A stretch of DNA of 64,000 bases, from the NCBI GenBank assembly GCA_003290165.1, contig QNQO01000682.1:496001-560000 (forward strand), written 5' to 3'. The position numbers were made by a program, and so were the translations under genes. The stretch is from Berberis thunbergii. Its lineage: Eukaryota > Streptophyta > Magnoliopsida > Ranunculales > Berberidaceae. This document shows positions 32,912-45,600 of this stretch, in pieces. Each line of letters begins with the position of its first letter. Positions within the stretch are counted from its first letter, which is position 1. Below the pieces are notes generated by a model. That model was not told the origin of the DNA, searched no databases, and was given only the letters and a program-made list of their open reading frames with translations.

Positions 32912-35900
32912 TGATATTAACGTAATTATTACATAATATATCCTTAATTTATATATGTTAGTGTTTGATTATTATATTATATTTTAATTATTTCATTTTC
33001 ATGTTTTTGTAGGAATTTGAGCGTGAACGATGAAATCGCATTAAGACGATAATTTGAGAAATGATAAATTGGTTGATTCTAATGGTGGTACAAAGTAGCG
33101 GGTCACATGCTTAAACCTAACCCAAACAAACCTAAGTCCACCTAATTTAACCTAAGCCCAAGCCCAAAAGCTGACCTAGAAACCCAAACCCAAACCCAAC
33201 CTAACAAGGAAAGAGGAGAACCCTATTTAGGTTTCCTCTCTTCTTTCTCCTCTCGATCTTTTTCCCTACGTTTCTTTCCTCCTTCTATGTTTTTCCAGCC
33301 ACCACGCCACAGCCACCTTGCCAACGATCCTCTCTCGATAAGAGGACCGACAGCGCGATCATCTAGCCATCACCACCTCCTCCTCTTCCTCCACCATCAG
33401 AGCCTCACGTTCTTGCGCACAAAACAGGGAGCACCTCCTTGTTCCTCTTCCTCCACAACTTCATCGCGCACACACTAGCGCACGACCACCGAAAACCCCT
33501 CTTCACCCTGTTTCGCAACCGAAGACCACCATCAACCATCTTCTCTCTTCCTACATGTCCCCTCTTCTCTCTCGCGGCCAACACGACCCACACACACCAC
33601 CACCGAAATAGAGCAGCCCCTTCTCTTAGTCCTTCTCCTCCCTGTTCCATCACGCCAAACAGCAGCCACACCTCAACCCTTTTCTCTCCTCTCTCGTCTC
33701 TCTCTCTCGTCTCTACCCGTTCTTCTTCTTCAACAACCCACGTGATTACGCCCAAACAGTACACGCGATCAATTCCAGTAAAGAATCGGGTGTCGATCCC
33801 ACGAGGAAAAACGATCTACAAAATAAGGTTAAGGAAAGCAAACTATGCGAAACTAAAGTTAATAAATTTTAACAAATTTAAAATACGAAATTGAATTTAA
33901 TTTAATGAAAATTAAGTTTGGAAAAATCACAAGATTCCAAGAATCCCTCCTAGACTTCACGCGCCAACTAGTATTGATTCGCTATGATGACTCAACTACG
34001 TGTTTCACATCCCAAACGACGTAATCGAAAAAATAATATTTTAATCATTAATGTACCCTAATGTAAATGAATTTTAGATTTCACTTCTTCTAAGAAAACA
34101 CAAAGGTCTATCATATGTGATATCCTAAACTTACGATATATCCGGAGACAATATCGTAATAAATGACGGTCACATATAACTAACCTACTGGAATCAATTA
34201 ATTCTTAAACATTCCACACATAAGAAAAGCGTGACTAAACTTATATGGAGAAGAAAAGATAATCACCGGAATAAAAATAATCTACAAAGAAATCTATGAA
34301 ATCTTTGTCACTAGAACAACATAAATTTCTATATTAAATAAAAGTGAGAATCATTAAAAATCATTATTCATCGTGAAAACTCAAAGCGAATCAAATGCTA
34401 ATTTAGTGTGTTACATCTAGGAGTTCACCTCTTCACCTTGCGTGAGGTTTAGTGACTCATGGTGGTGGTGGTCACAGCATCACTGGAGGCGTAATCCATC
34501 ACTTCCTGTATGTGCATGAATCTCGAGGAAAAGAGCTAAATAGGCTCTGTGGTGGCTCTTACAGATTCTCGGGGTGTCAATAGCCAAAATTGTTTTTCAA
34601 AACAAAAAACAATTTTTTTTTCTCCCGCGCGAATTCGCTGCTCTGCAACTGGTTCGTCTTCTCCAGTGCGACGCGACCAACTCCGCCGCTGTTCTCCGCT
34701 CCTCGCGAGCGTTCTCTCCTCCCAACCAGCTCTGGTGCCTGCAAGAACAAAGAGAGAGGGTGAGGAAACAGGGATAACAACAAAAATCGCGAAGGAGGAC
34801 GAGGAACAGGGAACGCCTCCTGTCTGTGCGCGAAACGAGAGGTGGAAGCGAAACAGGGAGCGAAACAAGGTGGTTGCTCGGTCTGGTCTGTGCGCGAGGT
34901 GGCTTAGGTGGTGCTCGGTGGTGGTGAGATGGAGACAGGGCGGCGAGTTCCGCGGCAGTGTTGTGCGCGCGGTGGTGGTTTGGACGGGTGATGGTGGCTA
35001 TGAGAGAGAGAGAGAGATGGTGGTGGTGGCTGTGTTCTGGACAGAGAGGACTGTGGCGAGGCAAAGGAAAGACAGGGACAGGGTGCGTGGCTTGGACGGT
35101 GTCGAGGTCGGTGTTTGTACCGTGAAACAGGGTGGCTGGTTAGTGGCGAGAGACACAGGGCTCTGCCTTGGTTGAGGTGGAGATGGTGGAAGGAAAAGAG
35201 AGGAAAGTCAGAAAACGTGGGAGAGAGGAGTCTCCAAAGAGAAGGCAAGAGAGAAACCTAAATAGGGTTCCCCTATTTCCTTGTTAGGCTAGGCTTAGGA
35301 TTCTAGCTTTCTGGGCTTGGGCTTAGTTAAAGTAAGTGGACCATGCTTATTCGGGTTAGGCTTAGATGTGTGAACCACTCTTTTGTACCACCGCTAGAAT
35401 CAACAAATTAATCATTTTCTCAAATTGTCGCCTTAATGCGATTTTATCGTTTACGCGCGCAGATTCCTACAAAAACATAAAAATTGAAATAATTAGAATA
35501 AAATATATTAATTGAAGCATTAACATATATAAATTAAGGGATATATTTTGTAATAATTACGTATATATCACCACGCCATCTCACGACAGAACCAAGCAGC
35601 CTAGACACAGAGAGTGCACAGACCAACACCTCCCTGTTTTTCACTTCTTTCTCCTCCCTGTTTCATCACGCCAAACCAACATCACCACAGTCGTCCTCTT
35701 CTATTCATCACATGTTCCTTCCTCTCATCTTCAACCAACAACCAACACAAACCACACCTTCTGTCCCCTCTTATTTGAAACGCACATCAACCACCATCAC
35801 CGCCCCTGTTCCCTTTTCTCTCTCGCAACCAACAAACCACCTAGTAATCGCCATCACCTCCTCTCCCTCACGAGCATCATCTCTCACTGCTTCCCTCACA

Positions 35901-36892
35901 ACCTGCAGCAAACAGGGACTGTCAACGCAGCAACAGAGCAACCGCTGCGCCTCTCCCATACACCCTTTCTTTTCTCTCTCGTGTCTCCCTCACCATCTCT
36001 CTGTCTCTTACAGACAAGCATTACTAGATAATAAGAAGCTCGCGAGGAGAGAAGAGGCAACAACGCAGGGAGCGGTGCGGCTCGCTGGAGACTAAGGCGC
36101 AGGAAGAAAAGGCGGGACCAACTGATTTTTGAATTAATTGGTTATTTGCACCCCAAACTTTTCTCTATACCACTGCAACCATGATCTTCTAGGCCTCGCG
36201 CCAAGGCGAAGATGAAACCACATGGATTTCTATAGTTTGTCGTATCTGAATTTATTGTTTTCTATATGCTTGAACGTAAAACACAGTTGATTTATGAATT
36301 TCAATAATTTGTTTTCACCGATTATATTAGTAATAACTATCTAGACTAATCGGTAGTTAGAAGTTCATTTTGTTGATATTCGAAACCTGCTTTAATCAAT
36401 TAAATTTGAATCTGTGATTGTGTGTATCGTAAGAAGACATGCAATGCTAGGGGTTTATAATTAGTTAAAATAAACCTATGATTGTGTGTGCCGTAAAAAG
36501 ACATGCAATGCTAGGGATTTATGCCTTTGCTGAAATCACTTGCGAACTTAGATTAATTTTTAGGTTAGTCGTGTTGATTCTTGAAAACAATAATTTGGAT
36601 TACACAAATCTCGAAGAACCTGTGGTGGATTCGATGTCTTGGTCCACTCATTCATCATCTTATCAATTTAATTTTTAGTTATTCAATTTAGTTCTCTTAA
36701 TTTAGTAATTTCCATCTGTTGTAACCCCCAACTCTAAGTTAGTTTAAATAAGTCTTAGAATTCGACTGTCTCATCAATCCTCATGGGATCGACCCGTATT
36801 TGCCACTAGTTATTAGTTAAACAGTCGTGCACTTGCGATATTACAAGTAGGGTTTATTAACTTATTAATTTAGGTTAATAAAATCTCAATCA
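32912..36892 (+). repeat. 3' LTR of the gag-only element (interrupted)
   Basis: It begins TGATATTAACG, ends CTCAATCA and equals the 5' LTR in content once the insert at 33743-35570 and one 5-bp duplication are removed (about 2,148 bp). Its right flank is the second copia relic. Confidence 0.85.
33743..35570 (-). mobile_element. Inverted solo LTR of the same family, nested
   Basis: The insert is flanked by ccacg on both sides (33738-33742 and 35571-35575). On the minus strand it begins TGATATATACGTAATTATTA and ends GGGCGTAATCA, and shares 'ttatgtttttgtaggaat' and other blocks with the host LTR start. So it is a related LTR, 1,828 bp, inserted in the opposite direction into the host's 3' LTR. 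The long open frames inside (for example plus 34549-35175) are GC-rich LTR sequence with no recognisable protein. Confidence 0.85.
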
Positions 36893-37928
36893 CCGCCACC
36901 CCATTTTGTTGGGGCATAGAGACACAAGAAGTTGATGGGTAATGCCTTTTGAAGCATAAAAATCAGTGAGGAAAAAGCAAGTCCATTATTACTGCGAATG
37001 GTTCGAATTTTGGAAGAAAATTGGTTTGCAACATAATTAATTAATGAAATTAAGAGTGTGCGTGTGTCAGACTTGTGTTTCATGAGATAAATCCAAGTAC
37101 ATCATGTATAGTCATCAATAATGGTAAAAAAATAATGCGCTCCAGAAAGGGAAGCAACGTGATATCCTCCCCAAATGTCAACATGTAATAAGGAAAAATG
37201 AGTAGTACTTGAAATATGGGGTAAATGAAATTTATTTCTAGTTTGTTTGGCCAAAGGACAAATAACACATTTATTGGAAACACAAGTACTAGCATCGCGA
37301 AAAGACACAGGAAGGAGATTGAGAGTTTTGTCTGAAAGGTGACCTAGGCGATTGTGCCATAACATAGGGTTGTTGTCTTGAGTGATGTGACAAGTGATGC
37401 AAGTTGTGGTGGTGGTGCCGTCCAGGTAGTACAAACCATCAAGCTCAGTTGATGTCCCAATCATCTTCCCCAAACGAAGGTACTGTATCAGACGAGTTGT
37501 TGAGAAAATGGTGAAAAAAAAAATAATGTTTTGTGAGTTTGCTAATGGAAATAAAATTAAGATTAAAAGATGGGACACAAATAACATACAAGGTAAAAAC
37601 AACAAGAGAAAGTCATGGTGCCAATGTGTGTAACAATAGCAAGTGTACCGTCAGGAAACTCATTGGTTTGATTGTGGACGAGTTTGAAAAAGGTGGGTAA
37701 ATAAGGGTTATGAACTATATGATCAGTGGCGCGGCTATCAAGGATCCAAGATGAACGTGAGCCATGAGATTTGAGAGGAAGTACTTTACCTGTCAATTTT
37801 GTAATAGAAAGGTCATTACCAATATTGTGAGTCTTGGACTTGTTGGTCAACAAGGCCATGATTTGCTTGCACTGCTCGGAAGTGAATGGAAAATGATTGG
37901 ATGGTTGCACATCCGAAGAAGTAGACAC
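36886..37928 (-). pseudogene. Copia protease-integrase relic with mutated active sites
   Basis: The protease motif reads WILDSRATDH: the third active-site residue (normally DSG) is Arg, codon CGC at 37731-37733. The integrase zinc region has LWHNRLGHLS and CVICPLAKQ. The core has ITIIDDYT-like TIIDDYT (first catalytic Asp intact) but RSNNG, where the second catalytic Asp is Asn (codon at 36988-36990). It stops at YAPTKWGGG where the gypsy LTR begins. Frames shift at about 37570 and 37100. Non-functional. Confidence 0.82.
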
Positions 37929-38800
37929 ATTATTTTCTCTACGACGATTTTTCTAAAAACGTCGTTGTTTAGCGGGATCGACTTTCTTAAATTTCCAACA
38001 ATAGTCGACAAAATGGGCTTTCAATCCACAATAATCACTAGTGAAATGAGAATGACAGTCAGCAGCAATATGACCTACCCTGTCATATGTTCCACACTTG
38101 ATGTCGGGATTAAAGGGCTTTTGGGTTCCTCCCGACTTGTCAGTGTTGAGTGCACCTTTGGGATCAATATTCCGCATGGCAAAGGTTGCAGCACCATGTA
38201 TGGTGGGTTTGTCAATAGAGATATTTTGCTAGCATTCGTGACAAAGCACAAGGGAGTAAACCTTGTTGAGAAGAGGAAAATGATCAATCAACAAAATTTG
38301 ACCAACATAATTGTAGGCATCTGTTGCCCCATCAAGAACTTGATCGAGCGTTGAGTGTAGACATATGCAAGAATGATGTTCATGGTGTCGCTAGTGTCTT
38401 TAGCAAAACCAACCACAACATCTAATTCGTCCCAGAGAGCCTTCAATTTGGTAAAGTAGGCACTCACATTCATCGTCCATTGAGTGCATCCATGGATTTC
38501 AGATTCAATATGATAGATCTGCACGTAATTAGTCTTTGCATACATTTCTTTCAAATCAGCCCATACATTATATGCCAATTTACAGTACATGACACTTGCC
38601 TGGAGGTCAGGTGAGATGACATTGATGAGCCATGATTTCACCAAGTTGTTGCAACGATCCCATTGTAGTAGTCCATCAACAAAACTCAATTTGTTTTTGG
38701 CTTTGAGAGCCATGATTATCGCTCGACTCCATCTGTTGTAATTGGTAGGAGTAAGCGACTGTGAAACAAGAGTCACTCCAGGTTGATCGGAGTGGCGAAA
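36893..38800 (-). mobile_element. Second Ty1/copia relic, 5' half
   Basis: Gag, zinc knuckle, protease and the first half of integrase are present on the minus strand from 38776 down to 36893. The gypsy 3' LTR begins within integrase, so RT, RNase H and the 3' LTR are gone. It is a different family from the copia at 20077-26300 (gag type LVSQSLTPTNYNRWS). A decayed primer-site complement may lie at about 39085-39096. Confidence 0.8.
38288..38776 (-). pseudogene. Copia gag relic
   Basis: Motifs in order are LTPTNYNRWSRAIIMAL, FVDG, WDRCNNLVKSWLIN, VWADLKEMY and AYFTKLKALWDELD, the UBN2/retrotran_gag_3 pattern of copia capsid. The frame ends in LMGQQMPTI and shifts there; the zinc knuckle follows in another frame (38177-37953, CGLKAHFVDYC). 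It would form the capsid of the virus-like particle. Confidence 0.85.
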
Positions 38801-39600
38801 AAGTATGGGTTATGAGGATTGTCGTATGGTGTGGTGGTGGTGTTGGAAGCACTGCTTATATTGTCGCCCGTGGTGGCGGCAGCTACGTAGTGTACTGGTG
38901 GATTTGACTGAATTATGATGTGTTAATAGTTTGATTTTTTTTTTAAATTAGTTGGTGTACTGGTGGATCCAACCGATCCTTGGGGTGCTAATAGCTTAAT
39001 CTCTCAAAATCAATTTTAGCAAATAGAGAGAGATCTTCTTTCAATCTTTGACGAGAGCTTGACAGCCAGATAGATGCTAGTATACCATATAAGTGTGGAA
39101 ACCTAACCTAACGATGATTTATATAGCCAATTGCACACTCCAAACAATGAAATCGCAGATGGCAGAACGGAGAGAGTTTGATTCGGCTGAAATCGCAGCA
39201 GCGGAGTGAGTAGGGATTCGTTGGGGCCCTATGCTCTCACTTGGGGCTCTGCTTGAGTCTTGAGAGCAGAAAAAGAAGACAATTGTATTTTTTCCACTTA
39301 AAAAGCAAAACGACGATATGGGTATCGAAGATCTGAATCAAACAGGGCTGATCGACTGATTCAAAGAGGAGAGAGCGATCAATTTCGTGTGTTAGCAGAA
39401 AACAATGCAAGCTGTGCTCGAGCAATGTCAGCGATCGATCGAGTTGCTTTGGAGTACGGATGACGGAGATTGTGCTGTCGGTGATGGACTGATTGTTGGT
39501 TGTGGCTGTGTGATGAGGGGTGTGGTTGCTGTTACCAGCTGGGTAGAGTGATCTGTGGATGGAAAAGGTTTGAATAGAAAATATTAGAATTGTTGATTCT
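38777..39600. other. Non-coding, probable copia leader and 5' LTR remains
   Basis: Two imperfect direct copies about 57 bp apart begin 'tgtactggtggat' (38898 and 38955). The rest has no recognisable gene. It may include the 5' LTR of the copia relic but no second LTR exists to compare. Confidence 0.35.
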
Positions 39601-40849
39601 ATACTGGCTTTCCTTTTTTTTTTTTTTTTTTGTTTAATACAAAAAGTAAAATTTATGGGGCGATTGAAAGAATTTTATTAATGGGTGTAGAAAATTTCAT
39701 TAAAAAAAAATTCAGGTTTAGTTCCCTCCTAAAACTTAAATGGGCAAAAAAAATTCAAATAATCTTGAATGCGTATTTAGTCCCTCATGAAGGGCACGTG
39801 CCCGAATTTTGGGTTTCTAGCAGAGATGGTAGTTGATGATGGCAGCCGGTGGTGGTTTGCTAGCGTAGACTTACTTCATAAAGGTTTAGGGGATCTTGAA
39901 CTCGTTGAAGAAATAATTTGAAAGAAAAGAGAAAAAAATATGTGAGAATTACTTGGTGGATAGAAGACGATTTTGTAAGGAAGAAGATACAATTGTGATG
40001 TTAAATTGAAAAAATGACTCTCAATAAAGAAAATAAGGTATAAAAAAAATTCTTCCTAAAACTTTTAGGGAATCATTCTTTTTGGGGATCCTCATCAATC
40101 ATTGGGTTTGTATAAGATTTCCCATAATTGGTAAAAGAAACATTAAAAATATATGAGTTTATCTCTCCTTCACACTTTGTATCAAATTTTTAGCAATTTC
40201 TTATTTGCACACTCATTATTATACCATTGATATCGTCTATTATATTAACTTCAGCAATTTCCCCTGTAAATACTTGCTTGCATTTTTTGCCATTTAAAGC
40301 AACCCCAAATTTATCTTGCTTTATTATAGATGGATTACACACTTTTTACTATTCATTTGGGGAAGATGAGTTATATAGTTCAGATGTACAGTTCAATAAT
40401 ATTCCACTCCTTGCTTCTATTTAAAGTTTATGTTTTCTAAAAATTTCTTTCCAAAAGAAAAAAAATCAAATGCTACTTGAGGTCTCTGAAATTTCTAAAT
40501 CTTTTTTTATTTTTTATAAATTTATGTCGGGGACTTGGAACCAATCCCTGCATGTATAATTGATACCTTCCTGTACAAAACGAAATGTAGGATTTTTATG
40601 TGGCTTAGCTTAACAAGCTTTAATAGATAAAATGGACTTGAGTTAGTTCCATGTCTCACGGCTTGTCATTCAATATATCAAAAGTCTTGGGATGATTTCC
40701 TCTGTCTATTTGTATAGTGCTAACAGACTGTGTCAATTCAAGTATGAATCACCTGCTCTGTGTGCCTCATAATATTTCCAATTTTTATGTTATCCAATAT
40801 TACCCATCTCTCTCTTTTCTAAATGTTTGTGCATCCTTTGTGGATTCCA
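39600..40849. other. Non-coding, AT-rich
   Basis: A T run at 39616-39632 and otherwise ordinary AT-rich DNA. I see no gene. Confidence 0.3.
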
Positions 40850-41171
40850 ATTGGCAAATTCGTCCCTGGAGTTGGAGTGTGATCCCCTCTATGATGGAGA
40901 TAAAGGTTTCAACATAATACCTTCTGTCATTCCATGATATTGGCGATGTTGAATTCCCCAATGGGGGGTAAGTTTGGTATTTTATTGTTTGCGTCATTTA
41001 TGTCTGCATTGATTTGTAATGCTATTGTTTCTTCTCTCTTACATGGTTTGAATTCTCAGTTGGAGCTGAATAATCATGTTCATCTAACAGGGTAGACCTT
41101 GGAACTGCAGATTTCTTTGCTATTGATGTGCTTCCGAACCTGCTCAACCATATTGAGCTGATGAGCTCAGA
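40850..41171 (+). pseudogene. Unidentified exon-like pair
   Basis: A coding-looking piece ending HDIGDVEFPNG at 40968 is followed by a GTAAGT donor. After a 122-bp intron-sized gap, AACAG leads into VDLGTADFFAIDVLPN, then LLNHIELMSS, ending at a GTGAGT donor (41171). The phases agree. Further upstream, LELECDPLYDGDKGFNIIPS lies in a different frame, so there is probably an indel and the gene is broken. I do not recognise the family, and no further exons were found to 42082. Confidence 0.35.
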
Positions 41172-42082
41172 GTGAGTCTTAACATCTTAAGGATATAAAG
41201 GGAAATGGAATAAAGTCATCATAAGAGTGTAATTGAAATTAACCATGAATTCTAGGTAGTTGGGTAACTTCATGCTTCCATAGTTTGGTTACACATATTC
41301 TTAGGGGTACTACTCATTTATGGGAGCTGTAACCCTTGAGAGTATTGTATTTCATCAAAGCACAAGTAACCAACTCACAAGTTGTTAGGTTGCTCATTCA
41401 AAAGCTATTGCACCAAGTCATTGCCAGCTTAACCTTGTAAAAATAATCATTCATCTGTTATCTAAACATGAAAAAGTAACCTTTGGTGTTGCTTAATGAC
41501 AGGTATTTGGGCATTCAACAAGTAGTTTTGGTGGTAGGAGTATGGGTGATTGGGAATAAGGGATGACCAGCCTTGAATTTGGATAAAAGTACTTCAAGAT
41601 ATGAAATCACAGAATGCATCCAGGCCTGTACTTGTTAATATATGACAGCTGAAAAGAACCTGCTCCAAGCTATATCTCTGAGGCTCCTAATCTCAGAGAT
41701 GTTCATGGTGCCATCTTATACTTGGTACATGATAAAGATGACAGCTTCTCAAGATAATCAGTTTTTTTTTTTCTCTGTATGGAAGGTTTATGTACACTTG
41801 AACAGGATGTACAAAAAAGTGTCGTTCATAAATAAAAGATTGCTTTATCATTTATCATATCTTTCTTTTGTATGGCAATAAATCAACATCCTAGTCAAAA
41901 TCAATGAAGGCTCTAATACATGTAAGACCACTGATAAATACTTCTCCCACCTTACATTTTATGATAGACAATTTTTTTACATCATATGTGCAACTGAGGA
42001 ACTTCCATAATACAGGTGTATCACCACAACATCAAACATCATCTTGGAGCAGACCAAAAAATGCCGGTAGGCCTTGCTAATA
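41172..42082. other. Non-coding, 3' flank of the TEX2-like gene
   Basis: AT-rich sequence downstream (minus sense) of the TEX2-like stop codon. It should contain the 3' untranslated region; no clear AATAAA on the minus strand stood out. Confidence 0.35.
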
Positions 42083-42691
42083 TCATGGACCTCGCATCTT
42101 CTCCACAATGTTTTTTCTCTTCTCTTCAAGTTTCTCTCCCATCTTCTTTCCCAAGTCCATCATCCTCGCTTTCCTCCCTGGTTTCTTTGGACTTGTATCC
42201 CCTCCAATGGGAATCTGCCTCTCTGAAACTGTCCTAAACGTCTCTTGATATTCTGGACTGGCTGATCTGCTCTTCAAGTTGTTATCATGTGGTTCATTGC
42301 TCAATAATGGGACTCTCAGATCTTTCAGAGACTGACTGCCAGTGGGCAGACAAGTAGAAGTTGATGAGGCCAACACTGGTTCAGAAGATGCCAACTCATT
42401 GTGTTCATGAGTTGGGTTCTCAACAATAGTGGCATTCTTTGCTTTTTCATGCTTGTGGTCTAGATAAATGTTGGAAGCTTGTTTGCCAACCTTGGTAGCT
42501 TCTGAAGTAGTATTTGCTTCTCGAGGATGAGAGTTGGTTACAGTTCCTGCCATTTGATCATGACTGTCTTCTCGATGTATCCAGATGAATGGTGCAACTT
42601 TTCGAGGAACCCAGTCATCCTTTTCTGCAAGCATCCATGGGATGCCCATATATTCACAGTTTGGTAGTACCATTGTATCACGAATAGCTTC
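42083..42691 (-). CDS. TEX2-like terminal exon
   Basis: The acceptor CTTTCCAG precedes GAAGCTATTCG (EAIRDTMVLPN). IPWMLAEKDDWVPRKVAPF is the last conserved block. The remainder is a low-complexity Ser/Asn-rich tail ending with a Lys/Glu-rich helix and the TGA at 42083-42085. Confidence 0.9.
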   Translation of the reverse strand, partial: EAIRDTMVLPNCEYMGIPWMLAEKDDWVPRKVAPFIWIHREDSHDQMAGTVTNSHPREANTTSEATKVGKQASNIYLDHKHEKAKNATIVENPTHEHNELASSEPVLASSTSTCLPTGSQSLKDLRVPLLSNEPHDNNLKSRSASPEYQETFRTVSERQIPIGGDTSPKKPGRKARMMDLGKKMGEKLEEKRKNIVEKMRGP

Positions 42692-45600
42692 CTGGAAAGA
42701 TTAAGCATCAAACAGAGGCTCTCAATCTGTCAGTTCACCAACTCATGCATTCAAACATCATATAATCACAGGTGTTTGGGTGGCCAAAAGCTTTAACCAA
42801 CTGATTGATCGTAGACATCTAAATCTTTAGTCGTCTCATAATCATCATATAAACCTTTACTAGAAGGTTCACTGGCAAGACTCACAAATGTAAAAATTGT
42901 TCACAGAGCACTATTTCTATTTAATCCCGAGACCTCATTTTTTGCAAGGATAAGGTGTTTTTCTCAGTGAGCTTTGTATTCACGATTATTATGAAAGAAA
43001 ACATAAACTACACTTATAAAACTCAATACTTTTGCAACTATCCAACTCCAAGTTAGATTTAGCTAAAATGCATTCAAATAACATTGATCAGTTTTTTAAT
43101 ACAAATTTGACAACAATTGTCTTTCAAAAGGAGCAGCATTCACTTCATAGCTTTTGGCCTTGAAATACCAAATCTCTTAAAAAATCAATTTTTGTTATGT
43201 TAATCATTTACTATCCTGAGAACGAAATCATCTTAAAATAACAGCTACTCCTTTAAATTAAGTGTATTGATCAAAAGTATGTTGTATTATATTGTTCATG
43301 GGATGCAATTATATAGGCCTTAAGTTATAAAAAAAATGTTCCGCATGGAGATCAATAAGATGAATATCAATGGAGGAAAGTCATATTTAGTATTAGCCGA
43401 GTTTCTAACCTTAAATCGGTTCCCCAAGAGCAAAGCAACATGCCCACTGGTAATTTTATGCTCTCCCACCGTAGAGTCCAAGCTGAAATCTATTTCAGGC
43501 ATTGATGTGAAGGAAAACCATAACTGATCAGACGGAGGCGGCTTTACATGTAAGCGCAACGTTCCTCGAACGGATTCAACCTTTATTGCTAATGTTATTG
43601 GCACCTTCAATGACAGAGAAGTTACTAAAAGAAAATAAATTTAAATTAAAACAAAAAAAACTTTTTTAATATGCAAACAAGATAAACTGACCATAATCAT
43701 GCTTTCTTCATCAAATGCAATGTTATCTCAGATGATGACAATAAAAAACCACAATAGTTTTGATACATGAACACACAACCAAATGTCATGCATAACCCAA
43801 GCTTGCAATCACATGAAACACTACTAAGCACCGATAGAAGACGTGGATCTTACAATGCAGAATTTGATTAAATGAATATTCTAAAATACTTTTCTTCGTG
43901 ATAAGATAGAAACTACATTAGACGTGAAAGAAGGGAAATAGATAAAATTGCCTCCTCAGACAAACATTCAAAATATGATCAACTAGAAAGGTTGACGCGG
44001 GACACAGACACGACACGGACGCAAGAATAACAAAATAATTAAATATATCAATGTTTAGGAAAATTCTACAGTGCCCGGCTACAGTGCCCGATGCACTGTA
44101 GCACTGTAGATATGCATCGAGATATGAGTTGTCGCTTATCTCGATACACATCTACCGGGCACTGTAACATTACTCCAATGTTTAATGCATTGAAAATTTT
44201 AAGTAGAATGGTCAATGATTCAAAAAGAAGATTACACAAAGTTAATGGATAGAGTGTACATACAAAATTTCCAAATAATTCTTATAACTCATCATGAGCC
44301 AAATTATACCATATTGTCAATATCGTTCAATTAGTCATCCTTCAAAATGCTTCATTTTCTTAATGGCATAGTCTACTAGATGAGTCATGTCCAAAAAAGT
44401 TATATATATATATATATAATAATCATGACATAACATGGTTAATCTTTATTCATTGTGGTTTCTCTAAAATCTTAGCTCAACTCTGTTTCCATATGATTAA
44501 GAATTGGAGAAGGGGTGCACACAACTGATTTATGTTATGTTTGTACTTCGTAGAGATTAAACAAAAAAATGAAAAATGTATTAAAAGTGCTAAAATGTGT
44601 CCACAATGAGTAGGACCTGGCAAAACCTTCTAGACACTCTGATTACATGTTCGAGGCATGTCCAAGCCGTGTTCGTGTCCAGACATGTTTCAATTTGGCA
44701 CTACGCACAAGACCTCTGACACAAGCCAGACCACTTAGGGGGGTAAAATCGTTACTAAACAACCCTTCTTATTTAAATACCCTGTTTAGAAACAGTTTAT
44801 TCTAAAGAATATCTCGCATGACCATAAATGATGTGCATCCCAAGGCATAATTCTATCATGAACCCTCTTCACCAAAGTTGTTTAGCTTCTCAAGTCAATT
44901 ATCGGTAAAAGGTAAACCGATCTGGTTCACAATAATACATGAAGTAGCATGTTCAAACTGAGTTTTTCTTCCTTTGATCTCTATCGTTCTTTGTTATTCG
45001 AGCTCTTAAATCTCTTAAGCCATGTTTAGATTTTCAGGTAAAACAGATGAATCAAATGGGGTTGTCACCAATAATTTTCTTTAGTTTTATTGTAGTTTGT
45101 GTTTCTCTGCAATTTCCTACTTCCCCATCTCACCTACAAAACTACCTTAAGAAATCAGGGATGGCATTCTCAATTTCTTAGAGCCCGAAAGCTGTACTTT
45201 TGAGAAGGTACTACTGATTTGTGGAAAGAGAAAGTTGGATCTTTAATTTAACTACATGTGATGCATGATTCTCCTATTGGAACTGTTAAGTTAGAGTCTA
45301 AATTTCCTTCCTGAAATAGCTGAAGCCTTTAGTTCCAGAAACACAAACTCAACTGCGGCATAAACTCAAGAATCCTTTTATTAAATCACTAATAGTTGAG
45401 TAAAATGAAACAAATGAATCGGTAAAAGTGTAATAAAGATAAATGCCGTCACTCAGAGCATTTATTCTGTTACCTGTGAAACTTGGTTTGCGATGGAATG
45501 TACCATAGATTTCCATCTTGAAACATAAGCAGATTTCCAACTGCTGGATTTCTTTATTCCATCTGCAATGAACACAAGTTCCCAAGCATTGCTTAAGCAA

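Larger units (their letters stand above)
26293..36892 (+). mobile_element. Large non-autonomous gypsy-type LTR element (gag-only)
   Basis: Two LTRs of about 2.1 kb (26293-28381, 5' end clipped; 32912-36892, interrupted) flank 4.5 kb. A TGGCGCCGTTGCCGGG primer site lies at 28388. A gag-like frame and an adjoining unknown frame (29224-30668) follow, then two sequence boxes typical of Athila/Tat-related plant elements (30688, 31032) and a purine tract at 32895-32911. No protease, RT or integrase is seen, so it must use enzymes from another element. The left LTR is cut at the junction with the copia relic and no target duplication remains, so a deletion or rearrangement happened at 26300. Confidence 0.85.

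Noticed and set aside
34549..35175. 208-residue plus-strand open frame and several overlapping minus frames
   Set aside because: They lie wholly inside the inverted solo LTR, are low-complexity Arg/Gly/Val or Ser/His-rich, and open in several frames at once because the region is GC-rich. No known domain.
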